From positions 1,178,001-1,242,000 of the forward strand of contig NZ_JSYK01000003.1 of NCBI RefSeq assembly GCF_000812875.1: a DNA stretch of 64,000 nt. The letters are read 5' to 3'. The stretch is from Kaistella solincola (lineage in GTDB: Bacteria > Bacteroidota > Bacteroidia > Flavobacteriales > Weeksellaceae). The position numbers and the translations under genes are program-made. A model generated the notes under the pieces. The model searched no databases. It saw nothing but the letters and a program-made list of their open reading frames with translations, and had not been told where the DNA came from. This document shows positions 1 through 7,942 of this stretch, one piece after another. Within the stretch, counting starts at the first letter, position 1. Every line of letters starts with the position of its first letter.

Positions 1-1
1 C

Positions 2-697
2 TATTTGGTCAACAAACTGAATTTACGCCAGGATATAGTACGTTTGCCAGTAACCGAAATGGGCTGTGCTGCCGGAGTTTCCGGAATTATTTACGCCAAA
101 AACTTCCTTCAGGCAAATCCCGGAAAGCGGGCCGCGGTAATTGCAGTGGAAAGTCCGACCGCAACTTTTCAGCTTGAAGATTTTTCGATGGCAAATATAG
201 TGAGCGCTGCTATTTTTGGAGACGGCGCCGCGTGCGTTTTGCTGTCATCAGAAGAAATTGCGGAAGGTCCGGAAATTTTAGCGGAAGAAATGTATCATTT
301 TTACGATAATGAACACATGATGGGTTTTAAGCTTACCAATTCGGGTTTGCAGATGATTTTGGATATCGAAGTTCCGGACACGATTGCGGAACATTTTCCG
401 GCTATTTTACACCCTTTTTTAGCAAAACAAAATTTGGAAATCAAAGACATTGATCATCTAATTTTTCATCCGGGCGGAAAAAAAATCGTGCAAATGGTGG
501 AAGGTTTATTTTCGGAATTGGGAAAAAACATCGATAAAACAAAGGAAATTTTACGGTTATACGGCAACATGTCGAGTGCGACAGTTTTGTACGTTTTAGA
601 AGAAATTATGAACCAAAAGCCACAAAAAGGTGAAAAAGGTCTGATGCTGAGTTTCGGTCCCGGATTTTCGGCGCAACGCGTCTTACTGCAATGGTAA
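2..697 (+). CDS. type III polyketide synthase, chalcone synthase family (5' end missing)
   Basis: The reading frame is open to the left edge, so the N-terminal part lies outside the window. The visible 231 residues match the C-terminal two thirds of a chalcone/stilbene-synthase-type PKS. The nucleophilic Cys sits in an MGCAAG motif (codon 65-67), the catalytic His in HPGGKK, the catalytic Asn in GNMSSATVL, and the family's FGPG loop in SFGPGFSA near the end. These enzymes extend an acyl starter with malonyl-CoA and cyclise it, typically to pyrones or resorcinols. The gene overlaps the next by 7 bases, so the two are translationally coupled. The fatty-acid-type genes downstream suggest an acyl-ACP-derived starter. 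The family call is strong; the product is unknown. Confidence 0.88.
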   Translation, partial: YLVNKLNLRQDIVRLPVTEMGCAAGVSGIIYAKNFLQANPGKRAAVIAVESPTATFQLEDFSMANIVSAAIFGDGAACVLLSSEEIAEGPEILAEEMYHFYDNEHMMGFKLTNSGLQMILDIEVPDTIAEHFPAILHPFLAKQNLEIKDIDHLIFHPGGKKIVQMVEGLFSELGKNIDKTKEILRLYGNMSSATVLYVLEEIMNQKPQKGEKGLMLSFGPGFSAQRVLLQW

Positions 698-1488
698 AAA
701 GATTTGAAAATACAGATTACTGGGCGTTAATTCTAGGCGGAAATTCCGGCCTGGGACTTGCTTCGGCAAAAAAATTAGCCGCTGAAGGCATGAATATTTG
801 TATTATTCACAGGAATTCCCGCGCGGAAATGGAAAAGATAAATCAAGATTTTTCGGCCTTAAAGCAGGAAAAAATTCAGTTTTTAAGTTTTAATAAAGAC
901 ATTTTAAATCCTCAGAATCAGCACGAAATTTTAGCAGAATTAAAAAAAACATTGGGATCGGGCGGAAAAATTCGTTGTTTGTTACACAGTATTGCAAAAG
1001 GAAATTTAAAACCAATGACCGGTTCGCTGAACGAAAGTTTGTCGTGCGACGATTTCGCGATTACGCTGAATGCGATGGCTACAAGTTTATATGACTGGAC
1101 CAAAATTATTTTCGATGAAAACTTATTCGCTGAAGATGCGCGGGTTTTAGCTTTCACGAGTGAAGGCAGCACTAAACCTTTGCAGAATTATGGCGCGGTT
1201 TCCGCCGCAAAAGCTGCTTTAGAAGCAATTTCACGAAATATCGCGGTAGAATTTGCGCCATTTGGTTTGCGTTCGAACTGCATTCAGGCTGGCGTTACCG
1301 ATACGCGCTCTTTGCAGATGATTCCCGGAAGCGAAAAAATTGTGGAACACACCAAAAAACGAAATCCGTTTAAAAGATTAACCACGCCCGAAGATGTCGC
1401 AAATGTAGTGGCTTTGCTGTGTACCGACGAAGCTGCGTGGATCAACGGCTGTGTAATTCCGGTTGACGGCGGCGAACATTTATGCTGA
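691..1488 (+). CDS. FabI-like enoyl-[ACP] reductase, SDR superfamily
   Basis: 265 residues with an N-terminal nucleotide-binding motif GGNSGLGLA (residues 17-25). The catalytic pair Tyr167 and Lys174 has six residues between them (NYGAVSAAKAALEA). This is the Y-x6-K spacing of FabI/FabL enoyl reductases rather than the YxxxK of FabG. The C-terminal GCVIPVDGG is also FabI-like. Inferred role: NAD(P)H reduction of an enoyl-ACP made by the neighbouring dehydratase. It overlaps both neighbours by 7 bases, so it is part of one operon. The first Tyr of the FabI triad is not obvious (TSEGST at that place), so substrate and cofactor preference may differ from housekeeping FabI. Confidence 0.82.
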   Translation: MVKRFENTDYWALILGGNSGLGLASAKKLAAEGMNICIIHRNSRAEMEKINQDFSALKQEKIQFLSFNKDILNPQNQHEILAELKKTLGSGGKIRCLLHSIAKGNLKPMTGSLNESLSCDDFAITLNAMATSLYDWTKIIFDENLFAEDARVLAFTSEGSTKPLQNYGAVSAAKAALEAISRNIAVEFAPFGLRSNCIQAGVTDTRSLQMIPGSEKIVEHTKKRNPFKRLTTPEDVANVVALLCTDEAAWINGCVIPVDGGEHLC

Positions 1489-1922
1489 TGGAAGTTTCAG
1501 AAATTTTAAAAAAATTGCCCTATTCTGCCCCATTTTTATTTGTGGAAGAATTGCTGCACGTCGATGAAAACGGCGCCACCGGAACTTTCACCTTCAATGA
1601 AAACTTAGATTTTTACAAAGGCCATTTTAAAGAAAATCCGGTCACGCCAGGCGTTATTTTAACCGAAACGATGGCGCAGATAGGTGTCGTTTGTCTCGGA
1701 ATTTTTTTGGTCGGAAACGAGCTGAATTCAGAAAGCCAGATCGGATTAGCGTCCACAGAAATCGAATTTTTAAAACCTGTTTTCCCTGGTGAAAAAGTCA
1801 CGGTGATTTCGGAAAAAATTTATTTTCGGTTTAATAAATTAAAGTGCCGCGTGAAAATGCTGAACGAAAATTCGGAAATTGTGTGTGAAGGCACGATTGC
1901 CGGAATTATAAAAGTGAAATAA
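1482..1922 (+). CDS. 3-hydroxyacyl-[ACP] dehydratase, FabZ/FabA hotdog family
   Basis: 146 residues, the usual FabZ length. The motif YKGHFKENPVTPGVILTETMAQ holds the catalytic His48 and Glu62 of the hotdog dehydratases (HFPxxPVMPGVxxxEAMAQ in FabZ). It would dehydrate 3-hydroxyacyl-ACP for the neighbouring FabI-like reductase. The start at 1482 overlaps the previous gene by 7 bases; a second in-frame ATG at 1488 is equally possible. Only 1 base separates its stop from the next ATG. A position in the PKS operon suggests a dedicated, not housekeeping, copy. Confidence 0.85.
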   Translation: MLMEVSEILKKLPYSAPFLFVEELLHVDENGATGTFTFNENLDFYKGHFKENPVTPGVILTETMAQIGVVCLGIFLVGNELNSESQIGLASTEIEFLKPVFPGEKVTVISEKIYFRFNKLKCRVKMLNENSEIVCEGTIAGIIKVK

Positions 1923-1923
1923 A

Positions 1924-3198
1924 ATGGAAAGAAGAGTTGTCATCACCGGTTTAGGCGTGGTCGCACCAAACGGAATTGGTTTGGATGATTTCCGGTCGGC
2001 GCTGAAAAATGGCCGCTCCGGAATTAAATTCGATCAGCAGCTCGCAGATTTAAAATTTTCATGTCAGGTTTCCGGAACGCCACCGGTTGACAAAGTAAAT
2101 CATACAGGATATTTCACTGATCTGGAGCTTAGAAATTTTAATTCTACCGGAATTATGTACGGCGTAATCGCAGGTTTGGATGCCTGGAAAGATGCTGGAT
2201 TACCAATTTCAGAAAGCGAAAATCCCGACTGGGACAGCGGAACTATTTTCGGCACAGGAACTTCCGGAATTGAAAAATTTCGGGAAAGTATTTACAAAAT
2301 TGATGACCTTCAAACGCGGCGCCTCGGCAGCACAGCGGTTTCACAAACGATGAACAGTGGAATTTCGGCTTATTTGGGCGGAAAATTGGGTTTGGGAAAT
2401 CAAGTTACAACCAATTCATCAGCATGTACGACCGGAACAGAAAGTATTTTAATGGCTTTTGACCGCATAAAATCCGGAAAAGTAAAGCGAATTTTAGCCG
2501 GCAGCACGAGCGATTCCGGGCCGTATATTTGGGCGGGTTTTGATGCGATAAAAGTCTGCAATTATAAATCAAACGGCGAACCCGAAAAAGCCTCACGACC
2601 GATGAGTGCTTCGGCGGCGGGTTTTGTGCCCGGAAGTGGCGCCGGTGCTTTGGTCATCGAAGATTTAGAGTCTGCTTTGGCGAGAAATGCGAAAATTTAC
2701 TGTGAAATTTTAGGTGGAAATCTGAACAGCGGCGGGCAACGCGGCGGCGGAAGTATGACCGCGCCAAATTCCACGGCGGTGCAGAAGTGCGTGAAAGACG
2801 CGCTTTCGGAAGCCAGAATTGAAGCCGGCAACATCGATTATATCAGCGGGCATCTTACTGCGACCGCAAAAGACAGCACCGAAATTAGAAACTTAGCAGA
2901 AAGTTTAAACCGTTTCGGCAAGGATTTTCCGTACATCAATTCCTTAAAATCACTGACGGGACATTGCCTTTCCGCGGCTGCGAGTGTGGAATGTGTAGCA
3001 GCGGTTTTGCAACTTTCCGAGAATTTTGTCGCTCCCAATATCAACTGTGAAGATTTAAATCCGGAAATTACGGCGATCATCGATGCGGAGTGTATTCCGA
3101 AAAAAATGGTCGAAAAGCCCCTAAAAATTGCGATGAAAGTAAGTTTCGGTTTTGGTGACGTGAACGGATGCGTTATCTTTAAAAAATATTTTAAATAA
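1924..3198 (+). CDS. beta-ketoacyl-[ACP] synthase, FabF-like
   Basis: 424 residues, close to the usual FabF length. The thiolase-fold triad is intact: Cys168 in NSSACTTG, His310 in SGHLTATAKD (HGTxT position) and His347 in SLKSLTGHCLSAA. It should perform decarboxylative Claisen condensation of acyl and malonyl-ACP. The Cys-His-His set argues against a chain-length-factor pseudo-enzyme. It sits between the dehydratase and an ACP in one operon with the type III PKS. No ketoreductase is visible here; it could lie upstream of the window or be borrowed from primary metabolism. Confidence 0.87.
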   Translation: MERRVVITGLGVVAPNGIGLDDFRSALKNGRSGIKFDQQLADLKFSCQVSGTPPVDKVNHTGYFTDLELRNFNSTGIMYGVIAGLDAWKDAGLPISESENPDWDSGTIFGTGTSGIEKFRESIYKIDDLQTRRLGSTAVSQTMNSGISAYLGGKLGLGNQVTTNSSACTTGTESILMAFDRIKSGKVKRILAGSTSDSGPYIWAGFDAIKVCNYKSNGEPEKASRPMSASAAGFVPGSGAGALVIEDLESALARNAKIYCEILGGNLNSGGQRGGGSMTAPNSTAVQKCVKDALSEARIEAGNIDYISGHLTATAKDSTEIRNLAESLNRFGKDFPYINSLKSLTGHCLSAAASVECVAAVLQLSENFVAPNINCEDLNPEITAIIDAECIPKKMVEKPLKIAMKVSFGFGDVNGCVIFKKYFK

Positions 3199-3205
3199 AT
3201 TAAAA

Positions 3206-3460
3206 ATGAATCAAGAAGACGCGATACAGAAACTGAAAAAAATTGTAAAACCTTACGTTAAAGACGAAGAAGCTTTAGAAAAAATCAGTGAAAATACAGA
3301 TTTCATCAACGATTTAAATATCAATTCCGCGAATCTCGTGGATGTAATTTTGGATGTGGAAGAAGTTTTCGATATTGAAATCGACGCAGAATCGATGGAG
3401 AAAATGCGTGACGTGAAATCCGCTTTAGCGGTAATCGAAGAAAAACTTTCCACCAAATAG
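3206..3460 (+). CDS. acyl carrier protein, atypical carrier motif
   Basis: 84 residues, acidic, four-helix ACP pattern. The Ser that should carry 4'-phosphopantetheine is in LNINSANLVD, followed by the usual helix II (VILDVEEVFDIEI). The canonical DSL triplet is therefore NSA, so the Asp before and the Leu after the Ser are both replaced. This suggests a pathway-specific carrier, perhaps loaded by a partner phosphopantetheinyl transferase. It is the last gene of the PKS operon, 7 bases after the ketosynthase stop. The next gene has its own promoter-like element. Confidence 0.82.
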   Translation: MNQEDAIQKLKKIVKPYVKDEEALEKISENTDFINDLNINSANLVDVILDVEEVFDIEIDAESMEKMRDVKSALAVIEEKLSTK

Positions 3461-3512
3461 CATTAGAAATTTTTTAGGAGCCAAATCATTTTCCAGTTGG
3501 ACGTGAAAATCT

Positions 3513-3520
3513 TACCTTTG
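3513..3520 (+). promoter_or_regulatory. -7 element before the transaldolase-like gene
   Basis: TACCTTTG matches the Bacteroidota TAnnTTTG consensus and ends 16 bases before the ATG at 3537. No well-spaced TTG is present upstream, so the -33 half is weak. Confidence 0.45.
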
Positions 3521-3536
3521 AATAAATAAAAGTAAT

Positions 3537-4193
3537 ATGAAATTTTTTATCGACACTGCAAATCTTGAGCAGATAAAAGAAGCGCAGGATCTCGGAATTT
3601 TAGACGGAGTCACCACCAATCCATCTCTGATGGCGAAAGAAGGAATTACCGGAAAAGACGCCATTATGAATCATTATAAAACCATTTGCGAAATCGTATC
3701 TGATGGTGACATCTCTGCAGAAGTATTGGGCACAACCTACGATGAAATGATTAAAGAAGGTGATGAACTTGCAGCCATACACCCCAATATCGTGGTGAAA
3801 ATTCCGATGATAAAAGATGGTATTAAAGCCTTGAAATACTTTTCAAATAAAGGAATCAAAACGAACTGTACGCTTATTTTTTCCGCAGGGCAAGCATTAT
3901 TGGCAGCGAAAGCAGGTGCGAATTATGTGTCACCTTTTTTAGGAAGACTTGATGATATTTCTGTGGACGGACTGAATTTAGTAGAAGAAATCAGGGTTAT
4001 TTTTGATAATTACATGTACGATACCGAAATTTTAGCCGCTTCCATCCGTTCGCCGATGCACATCATCAATTGTGCGAAAATCGGTGCTGATGTAGTGACT
4101 TCACCTTTGGATTCAATTTTAAATTTATTGAATCACCCGTTGACAGATAAAGGCCTGGCTCAGTTTGTAGCTGATGCAAAAAAAATGGGCTAA
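3537..4193 (+). CDS. transaldolase-like fructose-6-phosphate aldolase (TalC/FSA family)
   Basis: 218 residues, the short transaldolase class. The N-terminus [16 protein letters not shown], the [13 protein letters not shown] motif and the Schiff-base Lys88 in VVKIPM are typical of the FSA/TalC group. Members either transfer dihydroxyacetone units in the non-oxidative pentose phosphate pathway or cleave fructose 6-phosphate; sequence reading cannot separate these. It is cytosolic, monocistronic, with its own -7 element and a strong terminator 25 bases after the stop. Confidence 0.9.
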   Translation: MKFFIDTANLEQIKEAQDLGILDGVTTNPSLMAKEGITGKDAIMNHYKTICEIVSDGDISAEVLGTTYDEMIKEGDELAAIHPNIVVKIPMIKDGIKALKYFSNKGIKTNCTLIFSAGQALLAAKAGANYVSPFLGRLDDISVDGLNLVEEIRVIFDNYMYDTEILAASIRSPMHIINCAKIGADVVTSPLDSILNLLNHPLTDKGLAQFVADAKKMG

Positions 4194-4217
4194 AAGCAGC
4201 CAATTTTTTAATAATAT

Positions 4218-4245
4218 AAACCGCCAATTTTTTGGCGGTTTTTTG
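4218..4245 (+). terminator. rho-independent terminator after the transaldolase-like gene
   Basis: Ten-base perfect stem (4218-4227 with 4232-4241), TTTT loop, then a T run. Confidence 0.85.
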
Positions 4246-4294
4246 GCATTTTTTTTTAAAAATTTAAAGCATCGATTCTCTCTATCAATTTAAA

Positions 4295-4325
4295 TTGCGC
4301 GCAATATGGTTGTGAACTATCTTTG
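4295..4325 (+). promoter_or_regulatory. promoter of the nitroreductase-ohrR-ohr operon
   Basis: TTG at 4295-4297 and TATCTTTG at 4318-4325, 20 bases apart, fit the Bacteroidota -33/-7 pattern with a slightly long spacer. The first ATG follows 34 bases later. Confidence 0.5.
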
Positions 4326-4359
4326 TCTTTCAAAATAGAAAAACAAAAAACTTTACAAT

Positions 4360-4992
4360 ATGCAGCTAATAGAAAACCTGAAATGGAGACACGCCGTGAA
4401 AGCTTATGATCCAGAAAAAAAAGTTTCGCAGGAAGACCTCAACACCATATTAGAAGCCGCGCGCCTGGCGCCAACTTCTTCCGGTTTGCAACCATTCAGA
4501 ATTATCGTGGTGGAAAATCAGGAATTGAAAGAAAAAATGGTTCAGGGAGCGCTGAATCCTGAAGTCATGAGAGATTCGTCACATGTTTTGGTATTCGCCG
4601 CCTGGGACAATTATTCTGAAGAAAAAATCGACAAAGTGTACGATTACCACACCGACGTGAGAGAATTACCTCGCGGAAAATTCGGCAGTTATACCGACAA
4701 ATTAAAACAAATTTACAGCGCGCAAAGTGCGGAACAGAACTTCGGACACGCTGCAAGACAAACGTATATCGCACTTGGTTTGGCAATGGCGCAAGCCGCG
4801 GAACTGAAAATTGACAGCACACCAGCCGAAGGTTTCAGCAACGAAGTCGTGGATGAAATTTTAGGTTTGAGAGCTTTAGGCTTAAAAAGTGTCAGCCTGC
4901 TTTATTTAGGTTATCGCGACATTGAAAAAGATTACCTGTCGCACATGAAAAAAGTGAGAATTCCGATGGAAGAATTCATCATCAAAAAATAA
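4360..4992 (+). CDS. NAD(P)H-dependent nitroreductase family protein
   Basis: 210 residues of the FMN-binding nitroreductase fold. The N-terminal WRHAVKAYDPEKKVS and ARLAPTSSGLQPFRIIVV are the characteristic FMN phosphate and ring contact regions, and GLRALGLKSVSLLYLGYRD is the C-terminal core. It is closest in pattern to NfsB-like oxidoreductases that reduce quinones or nitroaromatics by two-electron steps. It is the first gene of a three-gene run with ohrR (18 bases downstream) and ohr, so an oxidative-stress role under OhrR control is likely. The substrate is unknown. Confidence 0.85.
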   Translation: MQLIENLKWRHAVKAYDPEKKVSQEDLNTILEAARLAPTSSGLQPFRIIVVENQELKEKMVQGALNPEVMRDSSHVLVFAAWDNYSEEKIDKVYDYHTDVRELPRGKFGSYTDKLKQIYSAQSAEQNFGHAARQTYIALGLAMAQAAELKIDSTPAEGFSNEVVDEILGLRALGLKSVSLLYLGYRDIEKDYLSHMKKVRIPMEEFIIKK

Positions 4993-5010
4993 AAATTCCG
5001 AGCTAAAACG

Positions 5011-5445
5011 ATGGAAAATCCCGAAACACCAAAATTAGGAAACCAGCTGTGCTTTCCGTTTTACGTAATTGCCAAGGAAATTACGGCAATGTACCGGCCT
5101 TTTTTGGAAGAACTGGACATCACGTATTCGCAGTATCTGGTGATGATGGTGCTTTGGGAATATGAACGGTTGACCGTCACGCAAATTGGCGAAAAACTCT
5201 ATCTCGACAGCGGGACCTTAACACCATTATTAAAAAGACTGGAAGCGAAAGATTACCTCGTCCGCCACAGAAAGCGTGAAGATGAGCGCGTCGTGGAGGT
5301 TTTCCTGACAGAGAAAGGAATACAACTGCAGAACAAAGCCTGTTTGATCCCCGGAAAACTGCAGGAAAAGCTGGATTTATCCGAAAACGATCTTTCCGCA
5401 ATGAAAGACACCGTAACTAAATTACTTCACAAAATAGAAAAATAA
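5011..5445 (+). CDS. ohrR: OhrR-like MarR-family organic-peroxide-sensing repressor
   Basis: 144 residues with a winged helix. Cys14 in NQLCFPFY corresponds to the reactive Cys of OhrR (oxidised by organic hydroperoxides), and the recognition region LYLDSGTLTPLLKRLE and wing RKREDERVVEVFLTEKG are canonical. It is followed by ohr after 5 bases and preceded by a nitroreductase after 18 bases. This is a self-contained sensor-enzyme pair. Inferred mechanism: OhrR represses the operon until Cys14 is oxidised. No clear operator palindrome was identified. Confidence 0.88.
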   Translation: MENPETPKLGNQLCFPFYVIAKEITAMYRPFLEELDITYSQYLVMMVLWEYERLTVTQIGEKLYLDSGTLTPLLKRLEAKDYLVRHRKREDERVVEVFLTEKGIQLQNKACLIPGKLQEKLDLSENDLSAMKDTVTKLLHKIEK

Positions 5446-5450
5446 AAAAG

Positions 5451-5873
5451 ATGAAAACATTGTACACCACAAGCGCAACGGCAAAAGGCGGCCGCGACGG
5501 ACATGTAAAAAGCGAAAATGGAATTTTAGAACTCGACGTACGTGCGCCGAAAGCGCTCGGCGGCAACAGCGACGATTTTGCCAATCCCGAAATGCTTTTC
5601 GCAGCGGGCTATTCTGCTTGTTTTGGCAGCGCCTTGAGTTTGGTTATCGGTAAAGCAAAAATCCAAACCGGTGAACCCGCTGTGACGGCTAGAGTAAGTT
5701 TAGGACAAATTGAGAACGGCGGCTACGGTTTAGCGGTAGAAATGGCGGTGAATATTCCGCAGATTTCATTGGAAGAAGCACAAAAATTGGTCGAAAAAGC
5801 TCATGAAATTTGTCCCTATTCCAACGCTACGCGAAATAATATCGAGGTTAAACTTACCGTAACGAACGATTAA
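5451..5873 (+). CDS. ohr: organic hydroperoxide resistance peroxidase (Ohr)
   Basis: 140 residues of the OsmC/Ohr family. The two catalytic cysteines are Cys57 (GYSACFGSA) and Cys121 (EICPYSNATR), and the N-terminal YTTSATAKGGRDG motif is typical of Ohr rather than OsmC. It reduces organic (lipid) hydroperoxides using dithiols such as lipoamide, in the cytosol. It starts 5 bases after ohrR, the classical arrangement. A 17-base-pair bidirectional terminator follows. Confidence 0.93.
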   Translation: MKTLYTTSATAKGGRDGHVKSENGILELDVRAPKALGGNSDDFANPEMLFAAGYSACFGSALSLVIGKAKIQTGEPAVTARVSLGQIENGGYGLAVEMAVNIPQISLEEAQKLVEKAHEICPYSNATRNNIEVKLTVTND

Positions 5874-5905
5874 TTTTTTTAAACTTCAGCAGTTTTGAAT
5901 TAAAT

Positions 5906-5943
5906 AAAAAGCGGCAAAACTTCAAGAAGTTTTGCCGCTTTTT
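5906..5943. terminator. bidirectional terminator between ohr and tRNA-Arg
   Basis: A 17-base-pair perfect stem (5906-5922 with 5927-5943) with a CAAG loop and A/T ends on both sides. It can serve ohr on plus and the tRNA/beta-barrel unit on minus. Confidence 0.9.
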
Positions 5944-5946
5944 GTG

Positions 5947-6020
5947 TGACCGCGAAGGGATTCGAACCCCCAACCCTCAGAGCCGAAATCTGATATTCTA
6001 TCCAGTTGAACTACGCAGCC
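5947..6020 (-). tRNA. tRNA-Arg (anticodon TCG)
   Basis: A 74-base cloverleaf read on the minus strand. The 7-base-pair acceptor has two G-U pairs, the TTCGAAT T-loop is present, and the 5-base-pair anticodon stem encloses loop TTTCGGC. The anticodon TCG at 5984-5986 reads CGA arginine codons. The CCA end is not encoded. Confidence 0.93.
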
Positions 6021-6041
6021 GTCGAAACTTAATTCAATTTT

Positions 6042-7820
6042 TTAGAAACTTATTTTTACACCTCCCAAAAACTGTGCTCCCAAAACTTTATAACCTTTGA
6101 AAGTTTGATATTGGGTGTTGAGTAAATTATTTCCGAGTGCGAAAATACTGAAATTTTTGTGAATTTTATACTCTGCAGACAAATTTAAGTCCGCAAATCC
6201 ACCAACTTTGTCGTTTTCGTTTTCGGTAGTGGTGTAAACTCCAGGATTCAGCGCGTCAGTGCTAATGTTATAGGAATTGGTCGTCATATCACTGCGGAAA
6301 ATTGCTTTCGCGCCCAAATTCAACTTCTTATCAAGCATTAAATATTTACCGCCTAAACTGGCTTTTATTAAAGGTTTGTTATACATATTTTCGGTGTTAT
6401 CCAAGTCATATTTTTCAAAATTCACTTCAGCATCCAGACTTAAATTTGCCAACGGGAAATACTGCACACTTCCGCGAACTTCACTCACGTTTCCGTCATC
6501 ATAAACAGAGGAAAAAGTATTCGCAAAATCATAAGCCGGGCGGTTATAATCCACCGTATTATTGAAAAGATCGTTCGCTTTAAAGAATAGGATATCATTC
6601 ATTTTACCGTAACCTGCGCTGAAATCATATTTCAACTGCTGATCGATGTCGCCGCGTAAACCAAAATAAAATTTATACTTTGTTTCCGTCGAGCGCAATT
6701 GCTGATCAGAAACCAAGTACGGATTTTCTTCTAGCAAATCAGCATAAGAATTCAGTTTTAAACCTCCGGTAATTCCGGCATAAAATTTAAATTCATCAGC
6801 TGCGGCAAACTGCAGTTCCGCCTTGGGAAACCAATAGGTTTTGTTATTTTTCACCTGATCTGCTAAACTTAAATTGGAGTTTTTAGCGTTTAAAAATGAA
6901 AAATCCGAACCGATCATCAGATAAGAATTTTCTTTAAAAAAGGTAATTTTCGGCGCTACAGTGGCATTTAAAAACTCTGAAGAATTTTTGTCTAAAATGT
7001 CAAAATCTGTTTTTAAAGTTTCAACATTTAAGCCTAAATCAGCGTTAAAATTTATGTCATTAAAACTGGAAATTTCAACGCCGTGTTTTGATAAATTCAG
7101 CATCATTTCAGCCTGTGTTTCTTTCGCGTGGAACTCATCGGTGAGGAAAGATGATTTCAAGCGGACATCATTTAAAATGTCATTTGAATAAAAGTCGTAG
7201 TAACCGTTCAGCTTGATCTGGCTGGTTTTCTGCTGCAAATTAACATTATTTGAAGCCGGCGTCAGCGCATAAATTCCATAATAGTTGTAATTATCCAAAC
7301 CATAATCGGCGTTGATGCTGAACTTGCCCTTTTCACCGTAAGAGTTTAAAAATGCGCCAACATTAGCGGAATTTTGCTTGGAATCCCAATCATAAACCTT
7401 CCGCAAACCGGTGGTGGAAAGGAAATGCACGTCACCGCCAACTTCCATATCATTTTCCAGTTTCGTAGAAATGTTTCCGTCCGCAAGAATTTTACCGTAA
7501 TTTCCCATTCCAAGCTGGAAATAGTTGTTCTGGTAATCGGCGTCAAATTTCGGCGAAATATCTTCACCCTTAATAAGAGAAGTTTTAAAATCTGAAGATG
7601 CCGGCACATTGGTAATATCGTAAGTCGGCGGATTGGCAGACTTTTCTTCCGGCGGATAATTTTTTTCCGCCTCTACGGAGGTTTTTTTCTTTTCTATCTT
7701 TTTTACTTCCGGCTCACGCTTTTTATCTAAAATTAATTTTTCCTCCTTTATCTGCGAAAAAACCGCTGTTGAAGAAAATAGTAAACCGATGAAAAATATA
7801 TTCTGAATTCTCTTGCTCAT
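6042..7820 (-). CDS. outer-membrane beta-barrel protein (TonB-receptor-like barrel, no plug domain seen)
   Basis: 592 residues. Signal peptide at 1-22 (MSKRIQNIFFIGLLFSSTAVFSQ), then a charged Lys/Glu/Pro-rich linker to about residue 65, then repeated amphipathic strands to a C-terminal Phe (LGGVKISF), as in outer-membrane barrels. FSIFALGNNLLNTQYQ near the end resembles the last strands of TonB-dependent receptors, but I see no plug domain or TonB box. It lies 122 bases downstream of a large TPR gene on the same strand, so the two may work together. No substrate can be assigned. Confidence 0.7.
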   Translation of the reverse strand: MSKRIQNIFFIGLLFSSTAVFSQIKEEKLILDKKREPEVKKIEKKKTSVEAEKNYPPEEKSANPPTYDITNVPASSDFKTSLIKGEDISPKFDADYQNNYFQLGMGNYGKILADGNISTKLENDMEVGGDVHFLSTTGLRKVYDWDSKQNSANVGAFLNSYGEKGKFSINADYGLDNYNYYGIYALTPASNNVNLQQKTSQIKLNGYYDFYSNDILNDVRLKSSFLTDEFHAKETQAEMMLNLSKHGVEISSFNDINFNADLGLNVETLKTDFDILDKNSSEFLNATVAPKITFFKENSYLMIGSDFSFLNAKNSNLSLADQVKNNKTYWFPKAELQFAAADEFKFYAGITGGLKLNSYADLLEENPYLVSDQQLRSTETKYKFYFGLRGDIDQQLKYDFSAGYGKMNDILFFKANDLFNNTVDYNRPAYDFANTFSSVYDDGNVSEVRGSVQYFPLANLSLDAEVNFEKYDLDNTENMYNKPLIKASLGGKYLMLDKKLNLGAKAIFRSDMTTNSYNISTDALNPGVYTTTENENDKVGGFADLNLSAEYKIHKNFSIFALGNNLLNTQYQTFKGYKVLGAQFLGGVKISF

Positions 7821-7884
7821 TTTTTTTAATGTTTATTTTTTTTTCAGACAAATTGGAAAAATTTCCATTCGCTAATGTTTAAAA

Positions 7885-7942
7885 CAACACGTGTTTTCAC
7901 GCATCAAGTCCCTCTCCTTTGGAGAGGGATCTAGGGTGAGGA
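7885..7942. repeat. short intergenic repeat-like palindrome between TPR and beta-barrel genes
   Basis: The gap holds a palindromic CCCTCTCC...GGAGAGGG unit (7910-7928) followed by TAGGGTGAGG. The shape is that of small dispersed intergenic repeats in bacterial genomes. An imperfect AAAACA/TGTTTT hairpin lies just before it. Copy number elsewhere in the genome cannot be judged from this window. Confidence 0.5.
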
